This document shows positions 11,226 through 21,735 of a DNA stretch of 64,000 bases, piece after piece. The translations under genes were made by a program, and so were the position numbers. Under the pieces are notes generated by a model. The model made no database searches and was not told the origin of the DNA. It worked only from the letters and a program-made list of their open reading frames with translations. This DNA is from Anniella stebbinsi (taxonomy: Eukaryota; Chordata; Lepidosauria; Squamata; Anniellidae): positions 197,415,654 through 197,479,653 of the forward strand of contig JARDYH010000001.1 of NCBI GenBank assembly GCA_029215795.1. Reading direction: 5' to 3'. How positions within the stretch are numbered: the first letter of the stretch is position 1; each line of letters begins with the position of its first letter.

Positions 11226-11671
11226 TAGGAAGCCTGTTTCTCAGTAGATTCCGAGCACTGGAGGGAAGCTGACGCCCCAGCAGGTAAGGAGCGCGGGGAG
11301 TGCGGCGCGGGGCGTGCGTGCAGGCAGCGCGGCACGGGGGCGGGTGGTGCGGCGCGGGGGACGAATGGGTGGCACGTGGGCAGGGGCGGGGCTGGGGATG
11401 GGCGGTGTGGCGCGGGGGTGGGCGGCGCGGGTAGGGTGGGCGGCGCGGGGGCAGCGCGGCGCGGGTGGGGGGGCGGCGCGGGGGGGCGGGGGGCGCGGGG
11501 GGGGCGGCGCGGCGCGGGGCGGGCAGCGCGAGGCATGCGGGCGGCCGGGCGGCGCGAGGCTTGCGGGCAGGGCAGGGTGGGGCGGGGCGCGCGCGCGGTG
11601 GGGGGTTGTTTTGGGTGGGTGGGGTGGCGGGGGGGTTCCGGGATTTTGATTCTCAAAATCTGGTCACCCTA
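11226..11671. mobile_element. Partial hAT-type element with a G-rich minisatellite
   Basis: The right terminus CTGGTCACCCTA matches the TAGGGTGACC ends of 12492-15757 and 51162-51854. The left part (11227-11289) carries the CCTGTTTCTCAGTAGATTCC module and GCCCCAGCAGGTAAGG, both shared with the elements at 12492 and 27702. Between them, 11290-11640 is made of GGCGGCGCGGG-type units. The left terminus and TSD are missing, so the element is truncated at the hairpin. Open frames across the block reflect base composition, not a gene. Confidence 0.7.
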
Positions 11672-11786
11672 GGTAAAGGTCTCCTTAGTCTGTTACATTG
11701 CGTGACCAACCTCACATTGGCTTCAGTGGAGGGAAGATTCAGTCTAGAGAAAACAATGGTTTGGAGCCAGAAATGTCCTTGTTGCA

Positions 11787-11922
11787 GGCTTCCTCAACCC
11801 GGTGCTCTTCAGATGTTATGGACACCAACTTCCACCAGCCTCAGCTGGCACGGCCAATAATCAGGAATCCTGGGAATTGTTGTCGAAAAACATCCAGAGG
11901 GTACTAGGTTGGGGAAGGCTGC
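11787..11922. mobile_element. Palindromic MITE, family C (CTTCCCCAACCTGGTGC type)
   Basis: The left arm GGCTTCCTCAACCCGGTGC and the right arm ACTAGGTTGGGGAAGGCTGC are inverted copies. The centre holds CACCAGCCTCAGCTGGCA and CTGGGAATTGTTG. Related copies occur at 17807, 26961, 33345, 38468 and 61251. It is noncoding. Confidence 0.72.
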
Positions 11923-12491
11923 CTGAGTGGAAGAAATTGTGCCAGAGTTGCTGTTGCATGAACTATTGGGCCAGGGTTAGTGGAATGATGCCTCTAGTTC
12001 CAACTCAGTGCCTTCTGGTAAATTCCACAATTCCTCATGCAGTGGACACCTTAGAGTAGACATAGGGTGTTTTTTTTTTACACAGTTTGCTCATAGAATA
12101 CTAAGCACAGCATGTAACATCACTATGCAAAATGCAACAAAAGTTGCTTAGGCCTTAATGTTAATTGTGATTAATACCCTTCCATAGTCATCAGTCAGGC
12201 TTAGAGAGCAGTCCTGTGCTTCCTAGGCGAGTGTCCCAGGTACCATAGGATTGATTGTATTCCCCCTCCTGAGGTCGGGGATAGGAGATCCAAACCCCCT
12301 CTGCTTGCCCCTCTCAGCTCATGTGGAAAGAACTGATCTGGCTACCCTCTGAGGTCAGAAAAGTGACCTAACAGGAGGAAATGGGGCTTTCCAGTTGGCA
12401 GGGCGGGGAGTTATCCTAAGCCTCCTTCCCTTCCCCTCCAAAATCTGCAGAGTGGGAGGAAAGGGAGGCAAAGATGACCTTCACCACTCCT
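11923..12491. other. Unassigned stretch left of the large hAT-type element
   Basis: About 12190-12480 shows GGAGGAAA and GAGGTC motifs resembling 46740-47060, so it may be an unrecognised old repeat. I see no coding signal. The last 8 bp (12484-12491) are the left TSD of the next element. Confidence 0.35.
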
Positions 12492-13263
12492 TAGGGTGAC
12501 CATATTTTGGAAATCAAAAAGGAGGACAACATGGCCGCCCCAAGGGGGCATGCCCACCAACATGGCCGGCTCCCAAAGGGACATGTCCACCCAAAGATGG
12601 CCTTGGTCACATTTCTGATTTCACAGCACACAATTAAGGCAAACCTGTTCTACATAACATCTTAATGTTAAAATCACTGAGACATTCAATGAAATTACCT
12701 TCACTCCTACTTTTGTAGCTTTTGCTGTACTTTAAAGATTTTGCTATACTTTGTGTGATACAGTCTGCCTTACCCTCAAATATCTTTTCTGACTGCAAAT
12801 CCTTCATTGGATGACCATAGTCTCACCTTTCCTAACATTTAACACTCTTTCCCCATCACCTTTCTCATATTCATACTCACAGCTTCAGCATACTGCTACC
12901 ACTGAACAAATGAAGCAGTTGACAAGTACAGAAAAAGCTAGTACAACAAACTAGCAACCTAGCATTAAGAAAGAGTATAAAATATTATTACCCTGCAAGC
13001 ATTAGTCATGGAATAAAATGGACTAAAGGGTTGTTGTTGTTGTTGTCACTTCTCACTAGCACCTCTTAGCTTGTTTCAACTTCTGATTTATCAATGAGAA
13101 ACTAATCTAACAATGTGTCATTATATCTCTGGTTCATTAGCCATGTAAACAAGACCATGGTCAGTAGCAATACAAAGAAAGGCCAGAACAGATGCCCATT
13201 ATCACAATGCTAGACAAATATCTCAATCAGGGACCCAAAGAAAACTGCCCAAAGAAACCTCAG

Positions 13264-13326
13264 AAACAAGTCCCATTGATTTCAATAAAGCTTACTCCCA
13301 GATAAATGAATATAGGATTGCAGCCA
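13264..13326. repeat. Fragment of the AATGGG-core short repeat
   Basis: The motif AAGTCCCATTGATTTCAATA followed by CTTACTCCCAG and ATAGGATTGCAGCC matches the copies at 1187 and 53311. Confidence 0.6.
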
Positions 13327-13745
13327 CTTCACATATGTTCAGCTTACTCTAGCAAGTGCAAGGCCCTCCTGTCAAGAAGAACTATGCACTGATGAGAACC
13401 TGGCCTCATGGATCATGCAACCAGCAGGTGCTCTCCAGAAAGACGCTTTTAGAGCCTAGGAGATCCAGACACACTCAGACAAGCCAAGACAAGCCACACT
13501 ATGCACTCACATGTTATCTTGCTGGGACAGAACAATTTTGGGAAAAGACAATACTTTGTTATCAACCAGACATTACAGTAATAAACAAGAAAAACATACC
13601 TACCTCATTGATTTAGCAATACCTAATGGCAAAAATGTTGCAGAAAAGGAATAGGAAAAGAGAGAAAAAATGGCTATGGAAATTAAAGAACTGTGCAGCA
13701 GGAAAAGGTTACAATTATTCAGTTAATCACATCAGTCACCAGCAA

Positions 13746-13766
13746 CACACACACACACACACACAA
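13746..13766. repeat. (CA)n microsatellite
   Basis: About ten CA dinucleotides in a row. Confidence 0.9.
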
Positions 13767-14179
13767 CAGAAAACCTTCAGAAACTGGGCCTACCAAAATA
13801 AATTCACACCAACATCCAGAAAGCAGTCATACTTAAAACATTTTTAAGAAGGATAAATAAGTATCAGCAATTGTTACAAAATATACATCATGCCAATTAT
13901 CTCAAAGCAAATTGGAGAGGAAGGTCTATGGGTCAAAATGCATTATTAAAAAAATGAACTGCTATCTTCTAGCACCAGCTAGAGACCCACCTCTTCCTTT
14001 GCACTCTGGAAGCAGGTGGGCACAAACAACTCAAGCAAAGTAGGTGTCAGCCAGACCTCTCTGTGGACAGTATTCCACAACAGGGGGCTACTACTGAAAA
14101 GTCCCACTCCCAAGTAGCCCTTAACCACACCACAGCGTATGAGGGCACTTGGAACAGGACTTCCAATAACCACCAAAGG

Positions 14180-14493
14180 TAGGATGACCATATGAAAAGG
14201 AGGACAGGGCTCCTGTATCTTTAACAGTTGTGTAGAGAAGGGAATTTCAGCTGGTGTCGTTTGTATGCATGCAGCACCTGGTGAAATTCCCTCTTCATCA
14301 CTGTAGTTAAAGCTGCAGAAGCCCTGACCGCTTTTGTACCTGGTCACTCTAGTATAGCTCCTGCAGCTTTAACTACAGTGATGAAGAGGGAATTTCACCA
14401 GATGCTGCATGCATCCAAATGACACCAGCTGAAATTCCCTTCTCTACACAACTGTTAAAAGTTACAGGAGCCCTGTCCTCCTTGGTCACCCTA
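14180..14493. mobile_element. Family P palindromic MITE without matching TSD
   Basis: The left end TAGGATGACCATATGAAAAGG and right end CCTTGGTCACCCTA enclose the usual P interior with GCATGCAGCACCTGGTGAAAT arms. The flanks ACCAAAGG (14172-14179) and GGGAAGCC (14494-14501) do not match, which suggests that a rearrangement joined its right end to the GC-rich block. Confidence 0.85.
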
Positions 14494-14560
14494 GGGAAGC
14501 CCCAGCAGGTAAGTGCCCCGCGCACCTGCCCCGCGCACCCGCCCCCCCCCGCCCCGCGCT

Positions 14561-14748
14561 CCTTACCTGCTGCTGCTGGGGCATCCGCTTCCCTCCGTGC
14601 TCGGAATCTTCTGAGAAACAGGCTTCCTGGCCTGTCTCTCAGCAGCGCGCCGAGTGATGACGTCATCACCCGGCGCGCTACTGAGGGACAGGCCGCGAAG
14701 CCTGTTTCTCAGTAGATTCCGAGCACCGGTGGGAAGCCCCAGCAGGTA
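14561..14748. repeat. GC-rich palindromic unit 1 with a TGACGTCA centre
   Basis: Arms carrying GGAATCTTCTGAGAAACAGG and CCTGTTTCTCAGTAGATTCC fold around a centre GTGATGACGTCATCAC. The octamer at 14658-14665 is a perfect CRE/ATF consensus site, which may only be a by-product of the palindrome. The outer flanks read CTTACCTGC on the left and GCAGGTAAGT on the right. A diverged second copy is at 15340-15532. Confidence 0.85.
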
Positions 14749-14749
14749 A

Positions 14750-15340
14750 GTGCCCCGCGCCCCCGCGCCACCCCCCACCTGTCGCGCGCACCTGCGCCGC
14801 CCCCCGCCCCGCGCACCTGCGCTGCCCCCCCCACCCGCCCCGCGCACCCGCGCCGCCCCCCCCGCTGCGAGCACCTGCGCCGCCCCCCACCCACCGTGGG
14901 CAACCGCGCCGCCCCCCACCCGCCGTGCACCCCCGCGCCGCCCCCCCACCCATCGCGCGCACCTGTGCCGCCCCCCACGCCCCACGCACCCGCGCTGCCC
15001 CCCACCCGCCCCGCGCCCCCACGCCGCCCCCCACCCGCCGCGAGCACCTGCGCCGCCCCCACCCACCATGCGCAATTGCGCCGCCCCCCACCCGCCGCGT
15101 GCCTCCGCGCCGCCCCCCACCCGTAGCGCGCACCTGCGCCGCCCCCACCCGCCCCATGCCCCCGCGCCGCCCCCCACCCGCCACGAGCACCTGCGCCGCC
15201 CCCCACCCACCGCGCGCACCCACGCCGCCCCCCCCACTGTGCGCCCCCGTGCCGCCCCCCCGCCGCGAACACCCGCGCTGCCCCCCCATCCGCCCCGTGC
15301 CCCCGTACTGCCCCCCACCCCCCACCCGCCCCGCGCTCCT
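14750..15340. repeat. C-rich minisatellite (CGCGCACCTGCGCCGCCCCCC type)
   Basis: About 590 bp consists of variant units of roughly 25-30 bp built on CACCTGCGCCGCCCCCCACC. The minus strand is G-rich with many G4-G7 runs, so G-quadruplexes are plausible. Long open frames appear in several frames on both strands because the units lack stops. Confidence 0.92.
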
Positions 15341-15532
15341 TACCTGCTGCTGCTGGGGCGTCCGTTTCCCTCCGTGCTTGGAATCTACTGAGAAACAGGC
15401 TTCTTGGCCTGTCTCTCAGCAGCGCGCCGATTGATGACATCATCACACGGCGCGCTACTTAGGGACAGGCCGCGAAGCCTGTTTCTCAGTAGATTCCAAG
15501 CACCGGAGGGAAACGGACGCCCCAGCTGGTAG
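15340..15532. repeat. GC-rich palindromic unit 2
   Basis: This is the sister of the unit at 14561-14748. It has the same CTACTGAGAAACAGG and CCTGTTTCTCAGTAG arms around GATGACATCATC, which differs from unit 1 by one base that breaks the CRE consensus. The two units bracket the minisatellite. Confidence 0.85.
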
Positions 15533-15765
15533 GTGCCTCATGCTGCCAGCCTCCTGCCACCGCCGCGTGACCCCCGCTGCCCCGGTTTGCCCCCGCCGCC
15601 CCCCGGTTGGCCCGGCTCAACCCAGGGCCATCTGGTCACCGTTTTGGGGGGCTAAATTTCTGGATTTGGCCCCCCAAAATGGTTTTTCCGCCTGGATGCG
15701 GATTTGCACCCCATTTCCCAGGCATGTCCGGACAAATCCGGGCGTCTGGTCACCCTACCACTCCT

Positions 15766-16413
15766 CCTACCCTGCATTACATGATCGGATACTTCTGGGT
15801 TGGGAGCTTCTGATCACCGACGGTGCACCCTTAATCACTACCAATATTTGCTGGAACCCGCCCAGTAATAGTCTTACCTGTTGAATGGTTTTAAGTAGTT
15901 TATGGTCATCCTGACATATATGGGTATCTAGACACTGAAGAAGGATCCTTGATTATTTATAAAGACATCATAGATATTTAGAATAATGGAATGTTCAGTG
16001 ACTGACCAAAATGACAGAGAATCTTATAGACACCCTCTGTTAGATTTTGACTCACAGGCTACAGTGACTCACTCAAACAATGAAGCATTTTAAAGTCTGG
16101 ATGATTATTTATAGAAGAAACAAATGGCTCTTTTAAAACCTGATTCTAACGGCCATTTAAAAGAGAAAATATAATCACAGTATAATCAATGGAGTGAGTT
16201 ATATTTACTGCTTGAATGATGAATGGTGCTCTCGGGGAGAAGGGATATTTTTATGTATGAGTTCTGACAGCTAAGGTAGCCTTAAGCAGCAGCAGGTTGC
16301 AATAAATATTTTATTTTGAGCAAACTGGAGCCTTCAAATAGGGCAAGCAAATCTACCAATGCTGACATAGGCTCACTTTCTTGATTTCTCTTCTGCAGGT
16401 TCACAGACTCAGG
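15766..16413. other. Unassigned AT-rich stretch
   Basis: I see no coding signal, tandem array or repeat family that I can name. Confidence 0.5.
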
Positions 16414-16508
16414 ACATGATCCTATGCATGTTTAGACAGAAAAAATGCTGCCTGGGGAATGCTGGGAGTTGTAGGACTTTTTCTGTCTAAATATGTATAG
16501 GATTGTGT
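16414..16508. mobile_element. Short palindromic MITE (AATCCTATGCATGTTTAGACAG family)
   Basis: The left arm ACATGATCCTATGCATG and the right arm TATGTATAGGATTGTGT are inverted copies around GGGGAATGCTGGGAGTTGTA. Copies are at 10631 and 32644. Confidence 0.72.
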
Positions 16509-17392
16509 TTTAAAGTGGTAATCTGGCTTTCTACCAGAGCAGGTTTCAATTTTCGTTATTTAAGAGAAATGTTTTTGCAAGGCTAACTCCAGTGGGCCAA
16601 GTGGTGTAAGGTTTAAATTCTAAAATTCTGGGTGCAGAAAGGCCATCCTCAATTGCATTCTATGCTAAATTAGCGGAATTGATTCATTTGTGAAAGAAAA
16701 GATAATGTTACTTTCTTTGTGAAACGGGCAATGCCGAATTCACGAAATTAATAAAGCCTCTTCCTAGTTCCGCCTTTTCCTTTGCTCAATGCAAGAATTC
16801 TAGCCTCAGATTTTTTTCAAGTATGGGGCAATCTCCAGTGCTGCCCATGTTCCAGCAGGATCCGCCACTGGCGCAATGGGGGAGCTACTTGTTCTTAAAG
16901 CAACTGGAAATGAGCAGAAATACTCCTTTTCGGAACAGGGCTGGCCTGCAGAGGCCACAGAAGGGAGCTCTGCTGATTTATCCTGATCCAGAAATGAGCA
17001 TTTCTGTTTGATTCCAGAGTTGGTTGAGGAAGGCTCTGAAAACTTACTACTTTACACTGGCCTCCCCCCGGTTATGTTTTATTGGAGTGTTCTGCTCTGT
17101 AGCTGCAATTGTGTTGTAGATTCTTAGTAATAGTTCATTGATGGCGTTTGTTGCTTTACGAATGTTTGCTGCATTATCGTGCATCATTTTTATATGTTTT
17201 TTTATGAAATGGTATGTTGTAAACCATCTTGGCAGAGCTGCTGCCCTGAAAGGTGACGTAGAAATACAGTCTCCGGATGAGGTACAGGGAAAGAGAGTGG
17301 GCTTCCTAGGTAACATCAAAAGTGGACTATGCCCCATCTTCCTTACTGCAAATGGCACAAACAGCAGATCTAGAGGGAATTTGTGTGTCTTA
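16509..17392. other. Unassigned stretch with a probable old LINE tail
   Basis: About 17140-17262 reads like the 3' end of an L2-type LINE on the + strand (GTAAACCATCTTGGCAGAGC, then CTGAAAGGTGACGTAGAAATA). The remainder shows no recognisable gene. Confidence 0.4.
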
Positions 17393-17564
17393 GGCCAGAT
17401 CTACACCAAATAGGATATAGCCGTATGAAAGTGGTATACAAAAGGCAGGAGCCACACTACTGCTTTACAGCAGTATTGATGTGCACTGATAACTGTTAGG
17501 GCCCATTGACACATACCATGTACTGCTTTCATACTGCTATATCCTGCTTGGTGTAGACCTGGCC
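17393..17564. mobile_element. 172-bp PIF/Harbinger-like MITE, TSD TTA
   Basis: The left end GGCCAGATCTACACCAA and right end TTGGTGTAGACCTGGCC are inverted repeats. The flanking trinucleotide TTA (17390-17392 and 17565-17567) is the classic PIF/Harbinger target TWA. The interior has paired GGATATAGC arms. It is noncoding. Confidence 0.85.
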
Positions 17565-17806
17565 TTACTGTGGTGGACACGACCTTCTTCTTGCTTCAGA
17601 TGTTACCCAGGAAATGTGAGAAGAAGCCCGTATGCTCTTTTCCCCTCTCTCCTAATGCATTGTGCAATGTCTGAAGACTTTATCCCCGTCAACACACATC
17701 TGGACAAAATAGAATGTGGCAAACTATAACATTTCAGGACACACAATCTGATCTTGGGACTTTTCTTAAGTGCAGTGGAAAGTGTTGGGCTTGGATACTG
17801 TACTGC

Positions 17807-17911
17807 AACCTTCCCCAACCTGGTGTCCACAACTCCCAATGGCCATGCTGGCTGGGGATGATTGGAGTTGTAATTTAACACATCTGGAGGGCACCACATA
17901 GGGAAGACTGC
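17807..17911. mobile_element. Family C palindromic MITE, internally deleted
   Basis: AACCTTCCCCAACCTGGTG on the left pairs with CTGGAGGGCACC and GGGAAGACTGC on the right. The centre GGCCATGCTGGCTGGGGATG matches other copies. Part of the left arm after TGGTGTCC is missing. Confidence 0.68.
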
Positions 17912-18908
17912 TGTGGTGTTTATGATGGGATCCATACCCTGATGCTAGATCTTATTAGAGATCAGCCAAAATCTTAGTCGATTGGTACATCTCAGGTTGT
18001 GGAATTTACTAAAAGGGTTCCTGGAGTTCCCTGCTGCATGATGTGCTGATAGCCAGCATCTTAGTTGGCTTAAAAAAAAAAAAGGATCCGACTCATTTAG
18101 AAGTGACAGCTTTCCCAGTAGCTGTGTGCCATGGTGGCTAAATGTTCAAAGGCAACATATTTCTGGATATAGGTGTTGTCTTCCAACCTGCTCTGTTGAC
18201 AAACAGGGGCGGAGGATCTTGTCTGTGGACTTGTTCTGGAACATCTCTTGGGTCAGTGGATGCTGGGCTAGATCAATGCTTGGGGCTAAATCAATGTTAC
18301 CTGAACAGCCTTCAACTAGCACAATGGGATTTTCTTTTTCCCCATGTAGCTCCCTGCAGGCCTCCCAATCTCCTCCAGATGGTACTCCAACCTTCAGAGC
18401 AGATTTGGTGCATGCACATGGGGGCTGCAAGGATGAGGGGGAATTTGATCCACCCAGGGGGACTCTGTTCTGCTGGTAGAAGGACCACCGTTCAATACAG
18501 CCTTGGGTCTGTTAAGGCTGTTCTTATGTTCGCACAAAGGGTATTCTAGAGAGAATGAATACAGACAGGTATGGCTGTAGGAAGGCAATAGGACCCACTG
18601 CATGAAACTCTCCAGTCCTTGTTGGCCTTCCAAAGCATCAAACTCAAGTCCATAGTTTGCAGGCGCACAACTGATGTGCTACTGGCACACTTTCACGGAT
18701 CATGTGGAAAAGCCTTAAGTTATCGCTACATTTCCCTCCCTCCCACTGAACATACTAATTAGCCTAATGAGGAGTCCAGAGTTAAATCACATACAATTCC
18801 ATGCAGCCATCAAACCTTCAAACAGACAGCAAAAAAGAGAAAACAGTGCAGGGTAAAATAATAATAGTCATAATGAAAAAAAAACTTTGGGAGGGTGTTA
18901 AGTAAAAA
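17912..18908. other. Unassigned stretch upstream of the Vingi/I-like LINE
   Basis: Overlapping open frames at 18126-18630 have no recognisable domain. A run of A residues at 18074-18084 may mark the end of an old retrotransposed fragment. The segment directly before 18909 may belong to the LINE 5' region. Confidence 0.35.
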
Positions 18909-19421
18909 ATGAATACAACTTTGCCAGGCCCAGTGCAAGCAGTCAGGGAGGGGTATGTATGCTTGCTGCTGAAAATGGCTTATGATGTTCTGGCTTCCAC
19001 ACACTTAGAGATGGAATCATCGGAACAGGAGGAGATATTGTTTAATCTAAGTATGCTCCAGGAAATATTGATGGTTCATCACTGGTTCAGCAGGTCAAAG
19101 GTGCAGAAGAAAGATTATTCTACTGCCCTCAGTAGGCCACAGCTCCTAGATGGTCTGCTTGCATTGGCAGAACAACTACCCCCTGAGGAAGCGGTCAAAG
19201 TAGTCCAGTTTGAACAGATGAGTAGCCAGGCCCAAGGAAAAATCATAAAAGAGTTAGGCCAATTACAAGAAACTTTGTTCCTTCTCCTAAAAAAAGAGGA
19301 TGCTAAGCCCGCTCTAGTGGAAGGTTTAGTCTTTAGTGGGGCCAACTCTCAATTAAATTCTGTTCCACTTAGTCACATGATGGGGACCGACTGGGCTCCT
19401 CTTGACTCTCAAAATTGTTGA
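18909..19421 (+). pseudogene. LINE N-terminal leader or ORF1-like segment
   Basis: A 170-codon frame directly precedes the endonuclease frame in the same direction, 33 bp apart. It is rich in Leu, Glu and Gln with a probable helical stretch (LAEQLPPEEAVKVVQFEQ, then IIKELGQLQETLFLLLKKE) that could form a coiled coil. I do not recognise a zinc-knuckle or RRM. Position and strand suggest it is the 5' part of the LINE, but homology is unproven and its initiation codon is uncertain. Confidence 0.5.
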
Positions 19422-19454
19422 CTAAGAAGAGAAACAAAGGAAACAACACCTCTT

Positions 19455-20405
19455 TTGTTGAACATAGCATCTTGGGATGTTTCTGGATGGGCAGGTAAAT
19501 TAGTGGATAAGGAGTTTGTGGACTACTTACAACAGTTCTCTGTAGTCATTCTCCAAGAGACATGGGTGGAGGATAGCTCCAGCTTGCATCTTCAGGGTTA
19601 TAGAACTTTCACTGTTGCTGCAGCGTGGCACCATAAAATGGGGCGCTGCAGTGGTGGTTTGGCAATCCTTGCCTCTGTGGAACTGGAGAATGTCTGCCAA
19701 ATGGTGGGCACACAGCCCTATGATGGTATTCTAACACTGAAGATAACTTTTAAAAATGGCATCTCCCTATTTTGTATAAACATCTATGTCCCCCCAGAAA
19801 ACTCTGCAATGTCCTCCTCATTGGTAGGGTCATCCTTGGAAACTGTTCTAGGAGAGACTAATTTGCATTCAAGAAATGCTCATATTATCATGGGAGGTGA
19901 CTTAAATGCCCATTTGGGACAAACAAATGCAGAGCTGCTAAAACAGTTAGATGTTCTCTTGGATGATTCTTTCCTTTTGGATAGGCATTCCCAAGATAAG
20001 AAAATAAACAAGAATGGCAAGAATCTTATGATGCTAGCAAACAAACATATCTTGTTTATCTTGAATAGTAGCTCAGTGGATGTGTCTGCCGGACACTACA
20101 CTTATCTTTCATCAAGGGGGTTTAGTGTAGTAGATTACTTTTTGATCTCTCCTATTCTACTCCCTAACGTCAAAAGATTCTCAGTGGAAGACTGGCCGGA
20201 GAGTGACCATTATCCCATTAAACTAGTCATACAACTGGCTGAAAAGACAATTCAGGATAAAAGGACTTACCCTATGGGGTTGGTCTCTTCTGGCAACAGA
20301 CAAATCAAATGGTCTGAATCCCTGAGTATCAAGATTGCAGACTTGTTGCATGGCCCTACTTTGCTGGGACTCAGAACCAAATTAGGGAAGGAAACTTGGA
20401 AATGA
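19455..20405 (+). pseudogene. LINE apurinic-type endonuclease domain
   Basis: This 316-codon frame holds the target-nicking endonuclease. Visible motifs are LNIASWDVSGW at the start, VVILQETWV with the catalytic Glu near residue 36, GGLAILASVELE, FCINIYVPPE, IIMGGDLNAHLG near residue 147 with the catalytic Asp and Asn, YTYLSSRGFSVVDYFLIS, and ESDHYPIKLV near residue 255 with the conserved Asp-His. All key residues that I can see are intact. The frame ends prematurely at TGA (20403-20405) and resumes in another frame with VDYLKPHLVQ and WFDKEYRNMKKEL, so a single frameshift separates it from the RT. Confidence 0.85.
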
Positions 20406-20620
20406 TGGAGGGGTAACAACAAATTGTAGATTACCTGAAACCTCACTTAGTTCAGTCTGGCACTTTTGGAGCTTCCAAATCTCAAACAGCGAGTTGGTTT
20501 GACAAAGAATATAGAAACATGAAAAAAGAACTAGTAAGGCTTAGTAGAAAGGCCAGAAAGACCAGATCAAATACTTTACTAAAAACCCTGATTAGGAAAA
20601 GAGCATAATATAAGGCCTTA

Positions 20621-21215
20621 TTGAAGAAAAAGAAGGCAGCGTTTATCAGACAAAAGTGGAATGAGTTGGACCTGGCAGTGAGACAGAAGGACAATGCAAA
20701 ATTTTGGAATATGGTCCACTTTGGTTTATATGCCTCTGAGTTACATTTGGAAGCCCAAATCCCTGCAATTACATGGCAACAGCATTTTGAGGGTATCTGT
20801 CATGGTCCTGAGCCAGCTGAGGAAGGTTTATCAAGCATGGACCTCCTGGTCTGGCCAGCAGTGACAACTCAGGAGATCAGTGGTTTATTAAAGAACCTAT
20901 CAACAGGTAAAGCTCCAGGGGAATATATGCTCCCCCCTGAACTTTTCAAATTTAACTTTACTTGGTGGGCCCCAATTTTGGCTAAATTGTTTTCACACAT
21001 TAATTGGACAGGAATTATTCCAGATGGGTGGCAGTCTAGTATTATTGTTCCCCTGTACAAAAAGGGTGAGAAAACTGACCCTAAAAATTATAGGCCAATA
21101 AGCCTTTTAGATATGGTGTCAAAAGTGTATGGTAGGTTCCTACTGAACAATCTTCAATCCTGGGTAAAGGAAAATGACATTCTGGCTAAGGAACAAGCAG
21201 CACAATTGACCAATG
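20621..21215 (+). pseudogene. LINE reverse transcriptase, fingers part
   Basis: The frame covers the region before and including RT motifs 0-2: AFIRQKWNELDLAVRQKD, then LLKNLSTGKAPGEYMLPPEL near 20890, IIPDGWQSSIIVPLYKKGEK near 21015, and NYRPISLLDMVSKVYGRFLL near 21088. After ILAKEQAA (about 21200) the frame is lost; a short deletion and frameshift remove the stretch that would lead into the next segment at 21220. An in-frame TAA near 20607 lies just upstream. Confidence 0.83.
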
Positions 21216-21219
21216 TTTT

Positions 21220-21735
21220 GTGCTCAGCAACCTAATCCACAAAAATTTGAGCCAACCAAAAGGAAGCTTGTATGTGGCCTTCGTGGACTTTACCTCTGCT
21301 TTCGACTTAATTAATAGGGAGCGCCTTTGGGAAAAACTCTCACATACAAACATAGACAAGCGTTTACTGTTTTTGATTCAGAAACTTTACTCGAATACAG
21401 ACCTACGAATGCGGATAGGCTTGTCTGGCTCTCTCTCTGATAAAGTGAACACTGGAAGAGGTGTTAGGCAGGGTTGTTTACTGGCACCTTTCCTGTTCAA
21501 TGTCTATGTAAACAATCTAGTTTCTGATCTAAGTGCCATGGACTGTTTCCCCCCTTCCATCGGAACCAGAAAGATTCAGATGCTGCTATATGCTGACAAT
21601 ATGGCCCTCATATCTACTACTCAGGTGGGCCTATGGAGACTCCTAAGTAGACTAGGCAAGATTTATAGCTGGGAGAAACTGATGATAAACTACTCCAAAA
21701 TGAAGGTGGTAGTTTTCTCTAGAAGAAAATGCTTT
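21220..21735 (+). pseudogene. LINE reverse transcriptase, palm with altered YADD box
   Basis: This segment contains motif A as LYVAFVDFTSAFDLI with the catalytic Asp in place, the GRGVRQGCLLAPFLFNVYVNN motif B near 21456-21520 (residues split here only for description), and motif C as LLYADNMALIS. The second Asp of the catalytic pair is Asn (codon AAT at 21598-21600), expected to kill activity. The frame continues to SRRKC and is then interrupted by an inverted L2 tail at 21736. Confidence 0.85.

Larger units (their letters stand above)
12492..15757. mobile_element. 3.27-kb composite hAT-type element, TSD CCACTCCT
   Basis: The left end is TAGGGTGACCATATTTTGG and the right end is GGCGTCTGGTCACCCTA. 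The identical octamer CCACTCCT abuts both ends at 12484-12491 and 15758-15765. Beyond the first 11 bp the two ends differ. The interior contains unassigned AT-rich DNA (12600-14170), a family P MITE (14180-14493), two palindromic units and a C-rich minisatellite. I see no transposase domain, so it is non-autonomous or has lost its gene. An alternative is two elements whose flanks agree by chance, which is unlikely for an exact octamer at both termini. Confidence 0.75.

Noticed and set aside
11213..11860. Open frames of 98-147 codons in the G-rich block
   Set aside because: Same composition artefact in a minisatellite. The frames overlap on both strands and run into transposon ends.
12600..14170. 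hAT transposase remnant inside the 3.27-kb element
   Set aside because: The frames at 13356-13616 and 13626-13847 show no DDE, BED-finger or dimerisation-type motif that I can recognise.
14563..15446. Long open frames (up to about 250 codons) on both strands
   Set aside because: They lie wholly in the C-rich minisatellite and occur in several frames at once, rich in Gly/Arg or Pro/Ala. Stop codons are absent because of base composition.
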